Assembly: GCF_006442965.1 (NCBI RefSeq)
Contig: NZ_VFWX01000009.1
Span: 217,870-281,869, forward strand
Length of the DNA: 64,000 bases
Origin: Mesorhizobium sp. CU3
Lineage (GTDB): Bacteria; Pseudomonadota; Alphaproteobacteria; Rhizobiales; Rhizobiaceae
Reading direction: 5' to 3'
Below are positions 1 through 8,788 of this stretch, piece by piece. The notes below the pieces were generated by a model. It worked only from the letters and a program-made list of their open reading frames with translations. It was not told the DNA's origin and ran no database searches. Position 1 is the stretch's first letter. Each line of letters opens with the position of its first letter. The position numbers were made by a program, and so were the translations under genes.

Positions 1-1
1 T

Positions 2-1018
2 GCCAAGAACTTCCGGCCGGAGATGCACGCCTATGTCGTCGACCCGAAGCTTGGCACCAGCGAGGCCGAAGACGCCGAGCGGACCGGCCGCCATGTTGGC
101 GTCGACCTGCGCCGGGTGCCCGTCGATCAGGACCGTTTCTTCGCGCTCTGGCCGCGCGCCGTCTGGCATCTCGAAACCGATGGCTGGCATGCAAGCCATG
201 CCGGCCTGCTGGCGCTTGCCGAGCAATGCCGCACCGACGGCGTCAAGGTGCTGCTCACCGGCGAGGGTTCCGACGAGCTGTTCGGCGGCTACAAATGGCA
301 GGCATCGACGATGCGGCTGTGGCGCCAGCCCTGGCTGCCGCGCCTGTTCCAGTCGAAAGCCCGGCGCGACCGCAAGTTCGCGCAGCTGCGCAGGGCGCCG
401 TTCCGCAACTCGGTCGGCCGCGGCTCGCCCTGGGACCGCAACATCGCGCAGCGGGCACTGTCGCCGGAACTGAACTTCCTGCAGACCAAATTGTTCGATA
501 GGCTGGAAGGTGTATCGCCGCTGGATGACCGCGCTTTCCTGGCAAGCTGCTTCTACGATCTCTACTCGCACCTGCAGGACCTTTTGCACCGGCACGACAG
601 GCTGAGCATGGCGGCGTCGGTCGAGCTCAGGGTGCCGTTCCTCGAGAACCGGCTGATCGACTTCGCGATCCACCTGCCGAGGCGGCACAAATACCGTGGC
701 GGCACCGGCAAGTGGCTGCTCAAACAGGTCGCCGAAACCCATCTGCCGCGCCAGAACATCCGCGCGGCAAAGAACGGCTTTCAGATGTCCGAGGCTTTCT
801 CCGCCGGTACGCAAGGCCTGCTGCGCGGCGGCCTGCTGCGCGATGCCATGAAGTGGTCGTCGTCCGAAGTCGAGGACCTGACCGAAATGGCGAAGAGGCA
901 GGAACCGTCGAGACTGCGCCTCGTCGGCATGGAAATTCTGCTTCGGCTCTATCTGGGCGGCGAGACGCCGGAGAGCCTCACCGAAGCGCTGCATCGCGAG
1001 GCGGCGAAGGCCAGATAG
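2..1018 (+). CDS. Asparagine synthetase (glutamine-hydrolysing), C-terminal part, cut by window edge
   Basis: The reading frame is open from base 2, so the true start lies left of the window; 338 residues are visible. They match the ATP-dependent amide-transfer (asparagine synthase) domain: LLTGEGSDELFGGY near visible residue 90 is the family's acidic motif, and RHDRLSMAASVELRVPFLE with a downstream GKWLLKQ is the usual C-terminal signature. The N-terminal glutaminase domain and the SGGxDS PP-loop are outside the window. Family role is Asn formation from Asp, Gln and ATP, but amidotransferases of this type also modify polysaccharides or peptides. The missing upstream context prevents a choice, so no symbol is given. 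Confidence 0.88.
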   Translation, partial: AKNFRPEMHAYVVDPKLGTSEAEDAERTGRHVGVDLRRVPVDQDRFFALWPRAVWHLETDGWHASHAGLLALAEQCRTDGVKVLLTGEGSDELFGGYKWQASTMRLWRQPWLPRLFQSKARRDRKFAQLRRAPFRNSVGRGSPWDRNIAQRALSPELNFLQTKLFDRLEGVSPLDDRAFLASCFYDLYSHLQDLLHRHDRLSMAASVELRVPFLENRLIDFAIHLPRRHKYRGGTGKWLLKQVAETHLPRQNIRAAKNGFQMSEAFSAGTQGLLRGGLLRDAMKWSSSEVEDLTEMAKRQEPSRLRLVGMEILLRLYLGGETPESLTEALHREAAKAR

Positions 1019-1168
1019 CGATAAAATTGGTCCAGAGCGGCGAGATGCTTGGTTTAATGCTTCGCCGACGCATTTTCGCCTTTGCCTTCCTGTTGTTGGG
1101 CCGCACTCTTTGACGACTCGCCGAAGCGCGGCGGGCCAGGTTCTATAGGCAGAGGCGGAACGGCAGCG

Positions 1169-2812
1169 ATGATGGACGACGAGCCGGACAGCGAACGCGT
1201 CTCCGCGCTGGCGCCGTTCCGGCATGGCATTTTCCGCGCCGTCTGGTCGGCCAATCTGGTGTCGAATTTCGGCGGCCTCATCCAGGGCGTCGGCGCCGCC
1301 TGGATGATGACGACGATTGCCACCTCCTCCTACCAGGTGGCGCTGGTCCAGGCCTCCACCACCTTGCCGATCATGCTGTTCGCGCTGGTCGCCGGCGCCA
1401 TTGCCGACAGCTTCAACCGCCGCATGGTCATGCTAGTCGCGCAGACCTTCATGCTGGTCGTCTCGGCGCTGCTCACCCTCTTCACCTGGTATGGCTGGAT
1501 CACGCCCTGGACGCTGCTTGCCTTCACCTTCCTGATCGACAGCGGCACGGCGCTGAACAGCCCGGCCTGGCAGGCCTCGGTCGGCGATATGGTGCCGCGC
1601 ACCAAGGTGCCGGCGGCGGTGGCGCTGAATTCGCTGGGCTTCAACATCACGCGCAGCGTCGGCCCGGCCATCGGCGGCGTCATCGTCGCGGCCGCGGGCG
1701 CAGCCGCCGCCTTTGCCGCCAACGCCGTCAGCTATATCGGCCTGATCGTCGTGCTCACCCGCTGGAAGCCGGAGGTGCCGGCGCAGACATTGCCGCGCGA
1801 GTCGCTGGGTGCGGCGATGGGCGCTGGCCTGCGCTATGTCGCCATGTCGCCCAACATCGCCAAGGTGCTGGTGCGCGGCGCAGCCTTCGGCTTCAGCGCC
1901 GGCGCCGTGCTCGCGCTGCTGCCGCTGGTGGCGCGCGACGTCGTAAAGGGCGACGCGCTGACCTATGGCATCATGCTCGGCGCCTTCGGCATCGGCGCGG
2001 TCGGCGGCGCGCTGATCAGCGTCAGGTTGCGGCAGTTGCTGTCCAGCGAGACGATGGTGCGCATGGCTTTTGCCGGCTTCGCGGTCTGCGCCTTCAACGC
2101 CGCCGTCAGCGACAATGCCTGGCAGACGGCGGCGGGCCTTCTGATCGGCGGCGCCTGCTGGGTGATCGCGCTATCGCACTTCAACGTCACGGTGCAGATG
2201 TCGACGCCGCGCTGGGTGGTCGGCCGCGTGTTGTCGATCTACCAGACGGCTACCTTCGGCGGCATCGCGCTGGGCAGCTGGATCTGGGGCGTCGTCGCCG
2301 ATGCGCATGGCGCCGAGACCGCGCTGATCGCGGCGGCCATCGCCATGCTTGCTGGCGGCGCCATCGGCCTCGTCCTGCCACTGCCGAGGCAGACGTTGCT
2401 CAACCTCGATCCACTCAACCGCTTCAAGGAGCCGATGCTGTCGCTCGATCTCAAGCCGCGCAGCGGTCCGATCGCCATCATGATCGAATACATCATCCGC
2501 GAGGAGGACGTGCCGGAGTTCCTGGCCGCCATGGCTGAACGCGGCCGCATCCGCCGCCGCGACGGCGCCCGCAACTGGACGCTCGCGCGCGATCTCGAGA
2601 ACCCGACCGTGTGGATCGAGCACTACCACACCCCGACCTGGGTCGAGTATATCCGCCACAACCGGCGCGCCACCCACGCCGATGCCGTGATCGGCGAACG
2701 GGTGCGGGCGCTGCACAGCGGCGAGGACCCGCCGCGCGTGCGCCGCATGATCGAACGCCCGACGACCGCGGGCACGACGATCGTGTCACCCAAGGGCCCG
2801 ATCGATCACTGA
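1169..2812 (+). CDS. MFS transporter (MFS_3/EntS-like) with C-terminal ABM-like tail
   Basis: A 547-residue membrane protein. About 410 residues form a 12-helix major-facilitator domain of the MFS_3 (EntS-like exporter) type, with GAIADSFNRR in the cytoplasmic loop after helix 2. A soluble tail of about 110 residues follows (GPIAIMIEYIIREEDVPEFL ... NWTLARDLENPTVWIEHYHT), which reads like the ferredoxin-like antibiotic-biosynthesis-monooxygenase fold attached to this transporter subfamily. Start: the ATG at 1169 has a GAGGCGG-type ribosome site about 10 bases upstream. The frame opens at 1082, but that extension is Arg/Gly-rich and unlike a transporter N-terminus. Substrate unknown; drug or siderophore export is inference. 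Confidence 0.85.
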   Translation: MMDDEPDSERVSALAPFRHGIFRAVWSANLVSNFGGLIQGVGAAWMMTTIATSSYQVALVQASTTLPIMLFALVAGAIADSFNRRMVMLVAQTFMLVVSALLTLFTWYGWITPWTLLAFTFLIDSGTALNSPAWQASVGDMVPRTKVPAAVALNSLGFNITRSVGPAIGGVIVAAAGAAAAFAANAVSYIGLIVVLTRWKPEVPAQTLPRESLGAAMGAGLRYVAMSPNIAKVLVRGAAFGFSAGAVLALLPLVARDVVKGDALTYGIMLGAFGIGAVGGALISVRLRQLLSSETMVRMAFAGFAVCAFNAAVSDNAWQTAAGLLIGGACWVIALSHFNVTVQMSTPRWVVGRVLSIYQTATFGGIALGSWIWGVVADAHGAETALIAAAIAMLAGGAIGLVLPLPRQTLLNLDPLNRFKEPMLSLDLKPRSGPIAIMIEYIIREEDVPEFLAAMAERGRIRRRDGARNWTLARDLENPTVWIEHYHTPTWVEYIRHNRRATHADAVIGERVRALHSGEDPPRVRRMIERPTTAGTTIVSPKGPIDH

Positions 2813-2859
2813 GGTCGACCGGCATTCGCGGCCGAGCATGGCGACGCCACTCTAGGCGA

Positions 2860-3162
2860 TCAGCCGGGACTGTGGATCATGTAGAGCTTGCGCGTCTCGT
2901 GGATGTGCCACTCGCCTTTCCAGCCCTGCGGCAAGACGAGCAGGTCGCCAGGCCCGAGTTCATGCATCTCGCCGTCGGCGCGGCTGACCTCAACGCGGCC
3001 GGGGATTATGTGGCAGATCTCCGACGAGCCCGACCGGTCGGCGGTGAACCGGCCGGGCGTGCATTCCCAGATGCCAATATCGGCCGTGGCGAGGTCGCGG
3101 AAGGTCGAAAGATCGATCAAGGCTGTCTCCATGACTAAGGCAACGGGGGCAGTGGTTTCCAT
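2860..3162 (-). CDS. Small cupin (DUF861/EutQ-like)
   Basis: A 100-residue single-domain cupin. The pattern GRFTADRSGSSEICHIIPG followed by GPGDLLVLPQGWKGEWHI is the two-motif beta-barrel of cupin_3 (DUF861) proteins. The gene lies 27 bases downstream of the FAD oxidoreductase on the same strand and is probably co-transcribed; this pairing suggests a role linked to the oxidase substrate or product. A shorter start at 3132 (METALIDL) is possible, and neither start has a strong ribosome site. The catalytic function cannot be told from sequence. Confidence 0.8.
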   Translation of the reverse strand: METTAPVALVMETALIDLSTFRDLATADIGIWECTPGRFTADRSGSSEICHIIPGRVEVSRADGEMHELGPGDLLVLPQGWKGEWHIHETRKLYMIHSPG

Positions 3163-3189
3163 GTGCGGAATTGTGGTGGCGTCGAACCG

Positions 3190-4575
3190 CTAGTGGCCGG
3201 TGATGCTGTCGGCCAGCGCGGCAAGCTTCGAGGTGTGCGCCAACCCCGCGGCCTCGCGTTGATCGGCAATGCGGTAGAACTGGTACATCGAATGCACCCC
3301 CAGCCAGCGCAACGGCTCCGGCTCCCATGGCCGGACCTTGCGGTTGACCCAGGGCAGCCGCGTCAGCTCTGTGTTCTGACCGAGCACCAGATCGGCAAGC
3401 GTACGCCCGGAGAGATTGGAGCTCGACACGCCGAGCCCGACATAGCCGCCGGCCCAGCCGATGCGCGTCGCCGGATCGAGGCCGACAGTCGTGCACCAGT
3501 CGCGCGGCACGCCGAGCACGCCGCACCAGGCATGCTCGATCCGAGACCCAGCCGTCTGCGGCAAGAGCGTCGTCAGGATCGTATGCAACTGGTCGATCGT
3601 CGCCTGCTGCGTCTGGCCGTTGACGTCGGTGCGCGAGCCATAGCGATAGGGCACGCCGCGCCCACCCATGGTGATGCGGCCCTCGCGCGTGCGCTGCGCG
3701 TAGCAATAGGCATGCGCGGCATTGCCGAGCAGCTCATGGCCCTCCCAGCCGATCTGGCGCCAGAGTTCCTCCGACAGCGGCTCAGTGACGATCTGCGCGC
3801 TGTTCAGCGCCAGCCAGGTGCGTCCCTCACCGGGAATGCCGGCGGTGAAACCTTCCGTCGCGCGGATGATGGTCTCGGCCCGCACCGTGCCGCGAACCGT
3901 GCTGACAACGCCCTTGGCAATCGCCGTCACCGTCGTCTTCTCGTAGATCGGCACGCCGAGCCGCTCGACCGCCGCCGCCAGCCCGCGCACCAGCTTGGCC
4001 GGCTGCACCCGCGCCTGGCCATGGATGACGAAGCCGCCCAGCACATCCTTGATGGCGATGCGCGTGCGGGTGGCCGCCTGGTCGAGCAATTCGATGCGCT
4101 CCGGATCGGCGTCCCAGGAGCGGATCGTCTCGCATTCCTCGTGCACGCGCTGCAGCTGCGCCGCATTGGTGGCGACCGTCAGGTTGTCGACGCGGCGGAT
4201 ATCGGCGTCGATGCCTTCCTCGGTGGCGACGCGGATCACCTCATCGACGCAGCCGGCCATCGCCTGCTGCATGGCGGTGACGCCCTGACGGGTCGAGGTC
4301 TTCAGATATTTTTCGCGAGACCAGCCGAAGCCGCCCGACAGCCAGCCGCCATTGCGTCCCGAAGCGCCGAAGCCAGCGAACTCGCGCTCGACGAGCACGA
4401 TGCGCAGCGATGGCTTCGCCTTCTTCAGATAATAGGCGGCCCACAGCCCGGTATAGCCGGCGCCGACGATCGCGACATCGGCCTCGATATCGCCGGGCAA
4501 AGGCGGGCGCGGCGTGGGAACCGCGCCGAGATCGGCATACCAGAACGAGATGTCGCCGTTGCGTTTGACTTGCAT
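3190..4575 (-). CDS. FAD-dependent amine oxidoreductase (DAO family, PuuB-like)
   Basis: A 461-residue DAO-superfamily flavoenzyme. The Rossmann FAD motif VAIVGAGYTGLWAAYYL is near the N-terminus, followed by ERE and the FGASGRNGGWLSGGF stretch common to PuuB-type (gamma-glutamylputrescine oxidase) and glycine/sarcosine oxidase relatives. The C-terminal half has WAGGYVGLGVSSSNLSGRTLADL, which closes over FAD. The family oxidises a secondary or primary amine to an imine with release of H2O2 or transfer to an acceptor. The substrate is unproven; polyamine-derived amines are plausible because ornithine decarboxylase and homospermidine synthase are also in the window. ATG at 4575 is preferred over an in-frame TTG at 4593. 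Confidence 0.85.
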   Translation of the reverse strand: MQVKRNGDISFWYADLGAVPTPRPPLPGDIEADVAIVGAGYTGLWAAYYLKKAKPSLRIVLVEREFAGFGASGRNGGWLSGGFGWSREKYLKTSTRQGVTAMQQAMAGCVDEVIRVATEEGIDADIRRVDNLTVATNAAQLQRVHEECETIRSWDADPERIELLDQAATRTRIAIKDVLGGFVIHGQARVQPAKLVRGLAAAVERLGVPIYEKTTVTAIAKGVVSTVRGTVRAETIIRATEGFTAGIPGEGRTWLALNSAQIVTEPLSEELWRQIGWEGHELLGNAAHAYCYAQRTREGRITMGGRGVPYRYGSRTDVNGQTQQATIDQLHTILTTLLPQTAGSRIEHAWCGVLGVPRDWCTTVGLDPATRIGWAGGYVGLGVSSSNLSGRTLADLVLGQNTELTRLPWVNRKVRPWEPEPLRWLGVHSMYQFYRIADQREAAGLAHTSKLAALADSITGH

Positions 4576-4630
4576 GGGTGGTGTCCGGATCAAGGGGCGG
4601 GCTATAAGCTCGACATGCGGCTGTAAACTG

Positions 4631-6454
4631 CTAGCCTTCGCCGGAAAGGTCGCGGCGCGCCTTGTCGAGCTCTTCGGCGTAACGGCGCATCAGATGGCTT
4701 TCGGTGAGCAGGCCGAGTACGATGCGCTCTTCGAAATCCTCGACCACGGCGAGTTCCTCGGCGCCGGCGCGCTGGAACGTCTCGGCCGCCGACTGGACGT
4801 TCATCGACGGCACCAGCACCGCATCCTTGAACTGGGCGAGTTTTTCGACCGGCGTCGAGCCGTCAGACCGGTCGCTGTGGAGTTCCGCCACCAGAAGCAC
4901 GCCGATATAACGATCGCCCTGCTCGACGGCGATGACGCGCTGCGCCGACCCGAGCGGGATCTCCTTGCGGAATTCGTCCAGCGTGGTCGAGGCATCGATC
5001 ATGCGCACGTCGCTGCGCATCATCGAGCCGACGGTGAGGCTGCGCATCCAGCCGACATCATGGGCGCTGCGGATCGTCTCGCCGCGCAGATGGAAGCGCC
5101 AGGTCGAGAAGGAGTAGCCGAAGGTTTCGCGCACCAGGATCGCCGACATGATCGACGCCGCCAGCACCACCCCGGTAAGCGTCAAGTCGCGGGTGGATTC
5201 CAGCGCCAGGAAAGTCATGGTCAAAGGACCGCCGACGACGCCGACCGCAAGCGAGGTCATGCCGACCACGGCCGAAACCGACGGATCGAGCGCGATCGAC
5301 GGCGCCGCCAGCGCCATGACGCCGGCAAAGAGCTTGCCGAGCATCGCCCCCAGGAACAGCGAAGCGAAGAACAGGCCGCCGCGGAAGCCGGAGCCGAGCG
5401 AGACGGCCGATGCAGCGAGCTTCAGCACGAAGACGCTGGCGACGACGGGCAGCGCGTAGTTCATGGCGAACTCGCGATGCAGCGCGCCATGGCCGCTGGA
5501 CAGCACCTGCGGCGTCACCAGCCCCAGAAGGCCGACGACGATACCGCCGATGAAGGGCCTGACCGAAGCGTCGATCGACAGCCGCACGAAGCCGCGCTCG
5601 ACCATGCTCACCAGATACATGATGGCGATGGAGGCAGCGCCCCCGAACAGGCCGAGCAGCAGGAACGGCACATACTGGCTGGCGGTCAGCGGCGGCAGAC
5701 CGCCGAGTTCGAGCGGGAATGGCACGCCGCCGAAAACTTCGGCCGTCAGCGAGGCCGCGATCGCCGCCGTCATGACCGGCGCGACATTGGCCACCGAATA
5801 GATGCCGATGACCAGTTCGAAGCCGTAGAAGGCGCCGGTGAGCGGTGCGTCGAAGGCCGCCGCAATACCGCCCGCCGCCCCACATCCGACCAGGATGCGG
5901 ATGTCGTTGCGGCGCAGGCGGAACGCGCGCGCCAACCGCGAGGCAATGCCGGAGCCGATCTGCGTGTAACCGGCCTCCAGGCCGACCGAGGCGCCGAAGC
6001 CGCTCGAAATCATCGTCTGCACGACGATGATGAAAGTATCGGTGAGCGACATGCGCCCGCCATAGAGCGCATTGGCCTCGATCGGGTCGACCGGGGTGCG
6101 GAATTTGTAACGCCTCAGCCAGATCACCGAGAGGCCGAGCAACAGGCCACCGATCGCCGGATACATCGCCTGTGTCGGATCGGCGAGCGAGAACATCGCC
6201 GAAAGCCGGCCGCCGGGCTGCACGTCGAAGAGCAGATAATGCATGCCCTGCACCAGCGCGCTCATGCCGGTGACCAGCGCGCCCGCGATCACGCCGACGA
6301 GGCCGGCCATCAGTACGATCGCGATGCCGCGCGCCTCGAGCACGGGGATCGAGTTGATCAGCACCGCGCGAAGCCGGCGGGCGTAGACTTGTGGGTCGTT
6401 TCTGGCAGGCAACGGAGCAGCTCGCCGGTGTGCGAAAAGAGAGAATGCTGCCAT
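4631..6454 (-). CDS. CLC-family chloride channel/antiporter with C-terminal CBS domains
   Basis: A 607-residue protein with a CLC membrane domain over about 430 residues (GCGAAGGIAAAFDAPLTGAF; GSGFRGGLFFASLFLGA) and a CBS pair at the C-terminus (MMRSDVRMIDASTTLDEF; EERIVLGLLTESHLMRRYAE), which in this family binds adenine nucleotides. The gating-glutamate segment GREGP of ClcA reads GLEAG, so the Glu is kept. The GSGIP serine segment aligns roughly to TPVDP and the GxFxP segment is GGLFFAS, so the anion pathway is atypical. It probably exchanges or conducts anions across the inner membrane. The start at ATG 6454 is chosen over a longer frame from 6475. Confidence 0.87.
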   Translation of the reverse strand: MAAFSLFAHRRAAPLPARNDPQVYARRLRAVLINSIPVLEARGIAIVLMAGLVGVIAGALVTGMSALVQGMHYLLFDVQPGGRLSAMFSLADPTQAMYPAIGGLLLGLSVIWLRRYKFRTPVDPIEANALYGGRMSLTDTFIIVVQTMISSGFGASVGLEAGYTQIGSGIASRLARAFRLRRNDIRILVGCGAAGGIAAAFDAPLTGAFYGFELVIGIYSVANVAPVMTAAIAASLTAEVFGGVPFPLELGGLPPLTASQYVPFLLLGLFGGAASIAIMYLVSMVERGFVRLSIDASVRPFIGGIVVGLLGLVTPQVLSSGHGALHREFAMNYALPVVASVFVLKLAASAVSLGSGFRGGLFFASLFLGAMLGKLFAGVMALAAPSIALDPSVSAVVGMTSLAVGVVGGPLTMTFLALESTRDLTLTGVVLAASIMSAILVRETFGYSFSTWRFHLRGETIRSAHDVGWMRSLTVGSMMRSDVRMIDASTTLDEFRKEIPLGSAQRVIAVEQGDRYIGVLLVAELHSDRSDGSTPVEKLAQFKDAVLVPSMNVQSAAETFQRAGAEELAVVEDFEERIVLGLLTESHLMRRYAEELDKARRDLSGEG

Positions 6455-6571
6455 GCCTGATACGCGCGGCGGCACTGCGAGGCAATCGCAATGCCGACCG
6501 CTTGTGGCGCCATTTTGGCGTTGTGCCGATTAGCGTTGCCGCAGCCTCGTTCCGCGACCAAGGAGATAGAT

Positions 6572-7081
6572 TTAGTCAGCTACCGGAATGGTCAGCGGGC
6601 CGCAGTCGTCCTCGGCGACGAAGATCGCCAGAAGCTCGGCCGGCTCGGTGGCGCTGGCGTTCTCGGCGAAGGCGTGGATGGCGCCCGGCGCTTCGAACCA
6701 GGTCTGGCCTTGGCCGTAGGTGACGACCGGCCCGCCCTCCATCTGCGAACGCAGCGCGCCCTTGATGACGAAGGCGGTGACCGAGCCGGGGTGGCGATGC
6801 CTCGGCGTGTAGGCGTTAGGCGGAAACTCGACCAGCGCGGTGGTGATCGAATGTCCAGGCACGTTCGGCAGCCTTTCGCACGACAGCGGCTTGATAACGG
6901 TGGTCGGACGCGCCGTTGCGCCCTCCCCGGCATCGGCCGTCGTCATATGAACATGCGTGTCGGTTCCGCCGGCGACCGTGAACGTGCGGTTGCCGTGCAC
7001 AACGGCCATGCCAAGCAGCCCTGACGCAATCGCGGCGACGCCGAGCAACGTCAGGCCGCGGGAAGAAGCAACATCGATCAT
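6572..7081 (-). CDS. Membrane-anchored or secreted cupin-domain protein
   Basis: A 169-residue protein. The N-terminal hydrophobic segment GLTLLGVAAIASGLLGMAVVHG acts as a signal anchor or uncleaved signal peptide. A single cupin_2 barrel follows, with the metal motif PRHRHPGSVTAFVIKGALRS and the second motif GQTWFEAPGAIHAF. Start at ATG 7081 lies 7 bases after the stop of the upstream NAD(P)-binding gene, so the two form an operon facing away from a MarR gene. The frame runs back to 7237, but that overlaps the upstream gene and is not expected. The function of such periplasmic cupins is unknown. Confidence 0.82.
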   Translation of the reverse strand: MIDVASSRGLTLLGVAAIASGLLGMAVVHGNRTFTVAGGTDTHVHMTTADAGEGATARPTTVIKPLSCERLPNVPGHSITTALVEFPPNAYTPRHRHPGSVTAFVIKGALRSQMEGGPVVTYGQGQTWFEAPGAIHAFAENASATEPAELLAIFVAEDDCGPLTIPVAD

Positions 7082-7088
7082 GACGGCC

Positions 7089-7817
7089 TCACTTCGCCAG
7101 CCGGAAGCCGGCGTCCCAAGCAAGTTCGCGGGCAGCCTTGTCGGTCGTGACATGGTCGCTGGGCTCCGCGACATTGAATGCGCCCTGCGCTCCCTTCTCC
7201 ACGGCAAGCAACGCAGCGTAAGCCGCCGCATCGACATGCAACGCCGGATCGGCGCCGGTGTCAGTGCCGGTTCCCGGTCCGTAGAGGTGGCCGTAACGCA
7301 GCACGATGCCCGTCATCGGTGAGGCTTCGAGCACATGCCGCTCCAGCGCGATGACCCCGCCGACGCTGACGGCGCGGCCGCCCTCGGCATCGCTGTCGAG
7401 CGGATCGGTCTCGGCATGCGGCTCCGCGCCGGGCGCATAGGCCCAGGCGATGCTTTGCGCGATGAGGCGCCGAGCGCCCGCCGCCTTCGCGGCGTCGACC
7501 AGGTTGCTTGTGCCCTCGTCGCGGATACGCGCGTTCCCGGCGATCGCCTCGCCCATTCGCGATGGGTCAAGCCCGGCGGGCAGATCGGTCAGTTGATGGA
7601 TGACGATTTCCGGCCTGGTGGCCGCCACCGCATCGCGCAGCCCTGCCCTGTCGAACACGTCGACCACCACTGGATCGGCGCCGAGCTTGCGCAGGTCTTC
7701 CGCTTTTGCCGCCTGCCTGGTCGACGCCGTCACCTGATGGCCGGCCGCCAGAAGCTGCGGGATCAGGCGGCGGCCGATCGCGCCCGAGCCACCAGCGAGA
7801 AAAATACGATAGCCCAT
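7089..7817 (-). CDS. NAD(P)-binding epimerase/reductase (atypical SDR)
   Basis: A 242-residue extended-SDR type protein with the N-terminal dinucleotide motif FLAGGSGAIGRRL and a Rossmann fold. The usual YxxxK catalytic pair is not clearly present, as in many NmrA/epimerase-like members. It ends with a helix-rich C-terminus (TDKAARELAWDAGFRLAK). It is transcribed divergently from the MarR regulator and probably forms an operon with the cupin downstream. MarR-divergent reductases of this kind often answer redox or xenobiotic stress; that role is inference here. Confidence 0.82.
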   Translation of the reverse strand: MGYRIFLAGGSGAIGRRLIPQLLAAGHQVTASTRQAAKAEDLRKLGADPVVVDVFDRAGLRDAVAATRPEIVIHQLTDLPAGLDPSRMGEAIAGNARIRDEGTSNLVDAAKAAGARRLIAQSIAWAYAPGAEPHAETDPLDSDAEGGRAVSVGGVIALERHVLEASPMTGIVLRYGHLYGPGTGTDTGADPALHVDAAAYAALLAVEKGAQGAFNVAEPSDHVTTDKAARELAWDAGFRLAK

Positions 7818-7872
7818 CGTCTTTCACTCCATGTTACGGTAATATCAGAGTACGAACAACATATAAGAGCAC

Positions 7873-7880
7873 TGATATCA
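7873..7880. promoter_or_regulatory. Candidate MarR operator in divergent promoter region
   Basis: The 62-base gap between the reductase gene and marR holds a perfect palindrome TGATATCA directly before the marR start, and a second similar half (AATATCAG) 20 bases away. MarR proteins bind such short palindromes and repress their own divergent operon. No binding evidence exists in the sequence itself. Confidence 0.35.
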
Positions 7881-8353
7881 TGCGCAAGGGGAATCCATCC
7901 ATTCCATCTCCCGGCGAAGGCAAGCGCGGCGAGCAAGGCTATCTCGGCTATCTGCTGCGCCAGGCGGCCGGCGCCTATCGCCTGAAGGTGGAACGGGCGC
8001 TCGACGAGTTCGGCGTGACCCAGGCGCAGTTCGCGGCGCTGACCATGATCTCGGCCTATCCCGGCCTCTCCAACGCCGATCTTGCCCGGCTGGCGGTGCT
8101 GACGCCGCAGACGGTGAGCGTGATCGTCGGCAATCTGGAAAAGGCCGGTTCGCTGATCCGCACGCCGCATGCCGTACATGGCCGCATCCAGCACCTCGAC
8201 CTCTCCGACAGCGGCCGCGCCTTGCTGAAGAAATGCCGCGAGCGGGTCTACAAACTGGAGGGCGAGCTGACCGCCGGGCTCTCCGCCGAAGAGGAGCGCG
8301 CAGTGCGGCGTTGGCTGGTCAGCGTCGCGACCGCGGATGCTTCACAAGCCTGA
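7880..8353 (+). CDS. MarR-family transcriptional regulator
   Basis: A 157-residue winged-helix protein. The sequence GYLGYLLRQAAGAYRLKVERAL, FGVTQAQFAALTMI and LSNADLARLAVLTPQTVSVIVGNLEKAGSLIRT is the standard MarR arrangement of dimerisation helix, helix-turn-helix and wing (the wing keeps HGRIQHLDLSDSGRALL). Start at ATG 7880; the longer frame from 7706 would overlap the divergent gene. It most likely controls the reductase/cupin operon on the other strand. The ligand is unknown. Confidence 0.9.
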   Translation: MRKGNPSIPSPGEGKRGEQGYLGYLLRQAAGAYRLKVERALDEFGVTQAQFAALTMISAYPGLSNADLARLAVLTPQTVSVIVGNLEKAGSLIRTPHAVHGRIQHLDLSDSGRALLKKCRERVYKLEGELTAGLSAEEERAVRRWLVSVATADASQA

Positions 8354-8366
8354 GAGCAGGTCGTTT

Positions 8367-8666
8367 TCAGGTCGGCGCGCCGCCATCGGTTTCGTAAAGC
8401 GTAAGCTTGCGCTCGCCAATGCCGAGCTCGACCCAGCTCGCGCGCCACTCCGCTATGTGCGCCGAGTTGAAGTGTGCATCGAGTGCAGCGCGATCGCTCC
8501 AGGCCTCCGAAACATGGATGAGCCCGGTATCCAGCACGTCCTGCGCGTAGGAATATTGAAGGCAGCCCGGCTCGGCGCGGCTCGCCAAGATCATTCTCTG
8601 CATCGCCGGCTTTGCCTGCTCCAACATGTCGGGTGGCAACCGAACCGTGCCGATGATCAGCAGCAT
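8367..8666 (-). CDS. Antibiotic-biosynthesis-monooxygenase (ABM) domain protein
   Basis: A 99-residue ferredoxin-like ABM protein: MLLIIGTVRLPP, SRAEPGCLQYSYAQDV, HVSEAWSDRAALDAHFNSAH are the family's conserved strands and helix. Members include quinol monooxygenases such as YgiN and heme-degrading enzymes. Start at ATG 8666 is supported by an upstream GGAAGGA site. The gene converges with marR with a 13-base gap. Dimeric cofactor-free oxygenation of a quinol is likely, but the substrate is unknown. Confidence 0.82.
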   Translation of the reverse strand: MLLIIGTVRLPPDMLEQAKPAMQRMILASRAEPGCLQYSYAQDVLDTGLIHVSEAWSDRAALDAHFNSAHIAEWRASWVELGIGERKLTLYETDGGAPT

Positions 8667-8788
8667 GCGATTTTCCTTCCAGTCGACCGGGTTAAAGCGG
8701 CGTAGCCAGTCTCCCACCTTCGCGCAAGCTTGGAGGATTACCGTCAGGGGCCTGCCCTGTGCGTGGCGGCTTTGGATTTGAGGACGAC

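Noticed and set aside
3163..4626. A 487-codon frame opposite the FAD oxidoreductase
   Set aside because: It is the antisense shadow of a GC-rich gene; the minus-strand frame has clear FAD-enzyme motifs.
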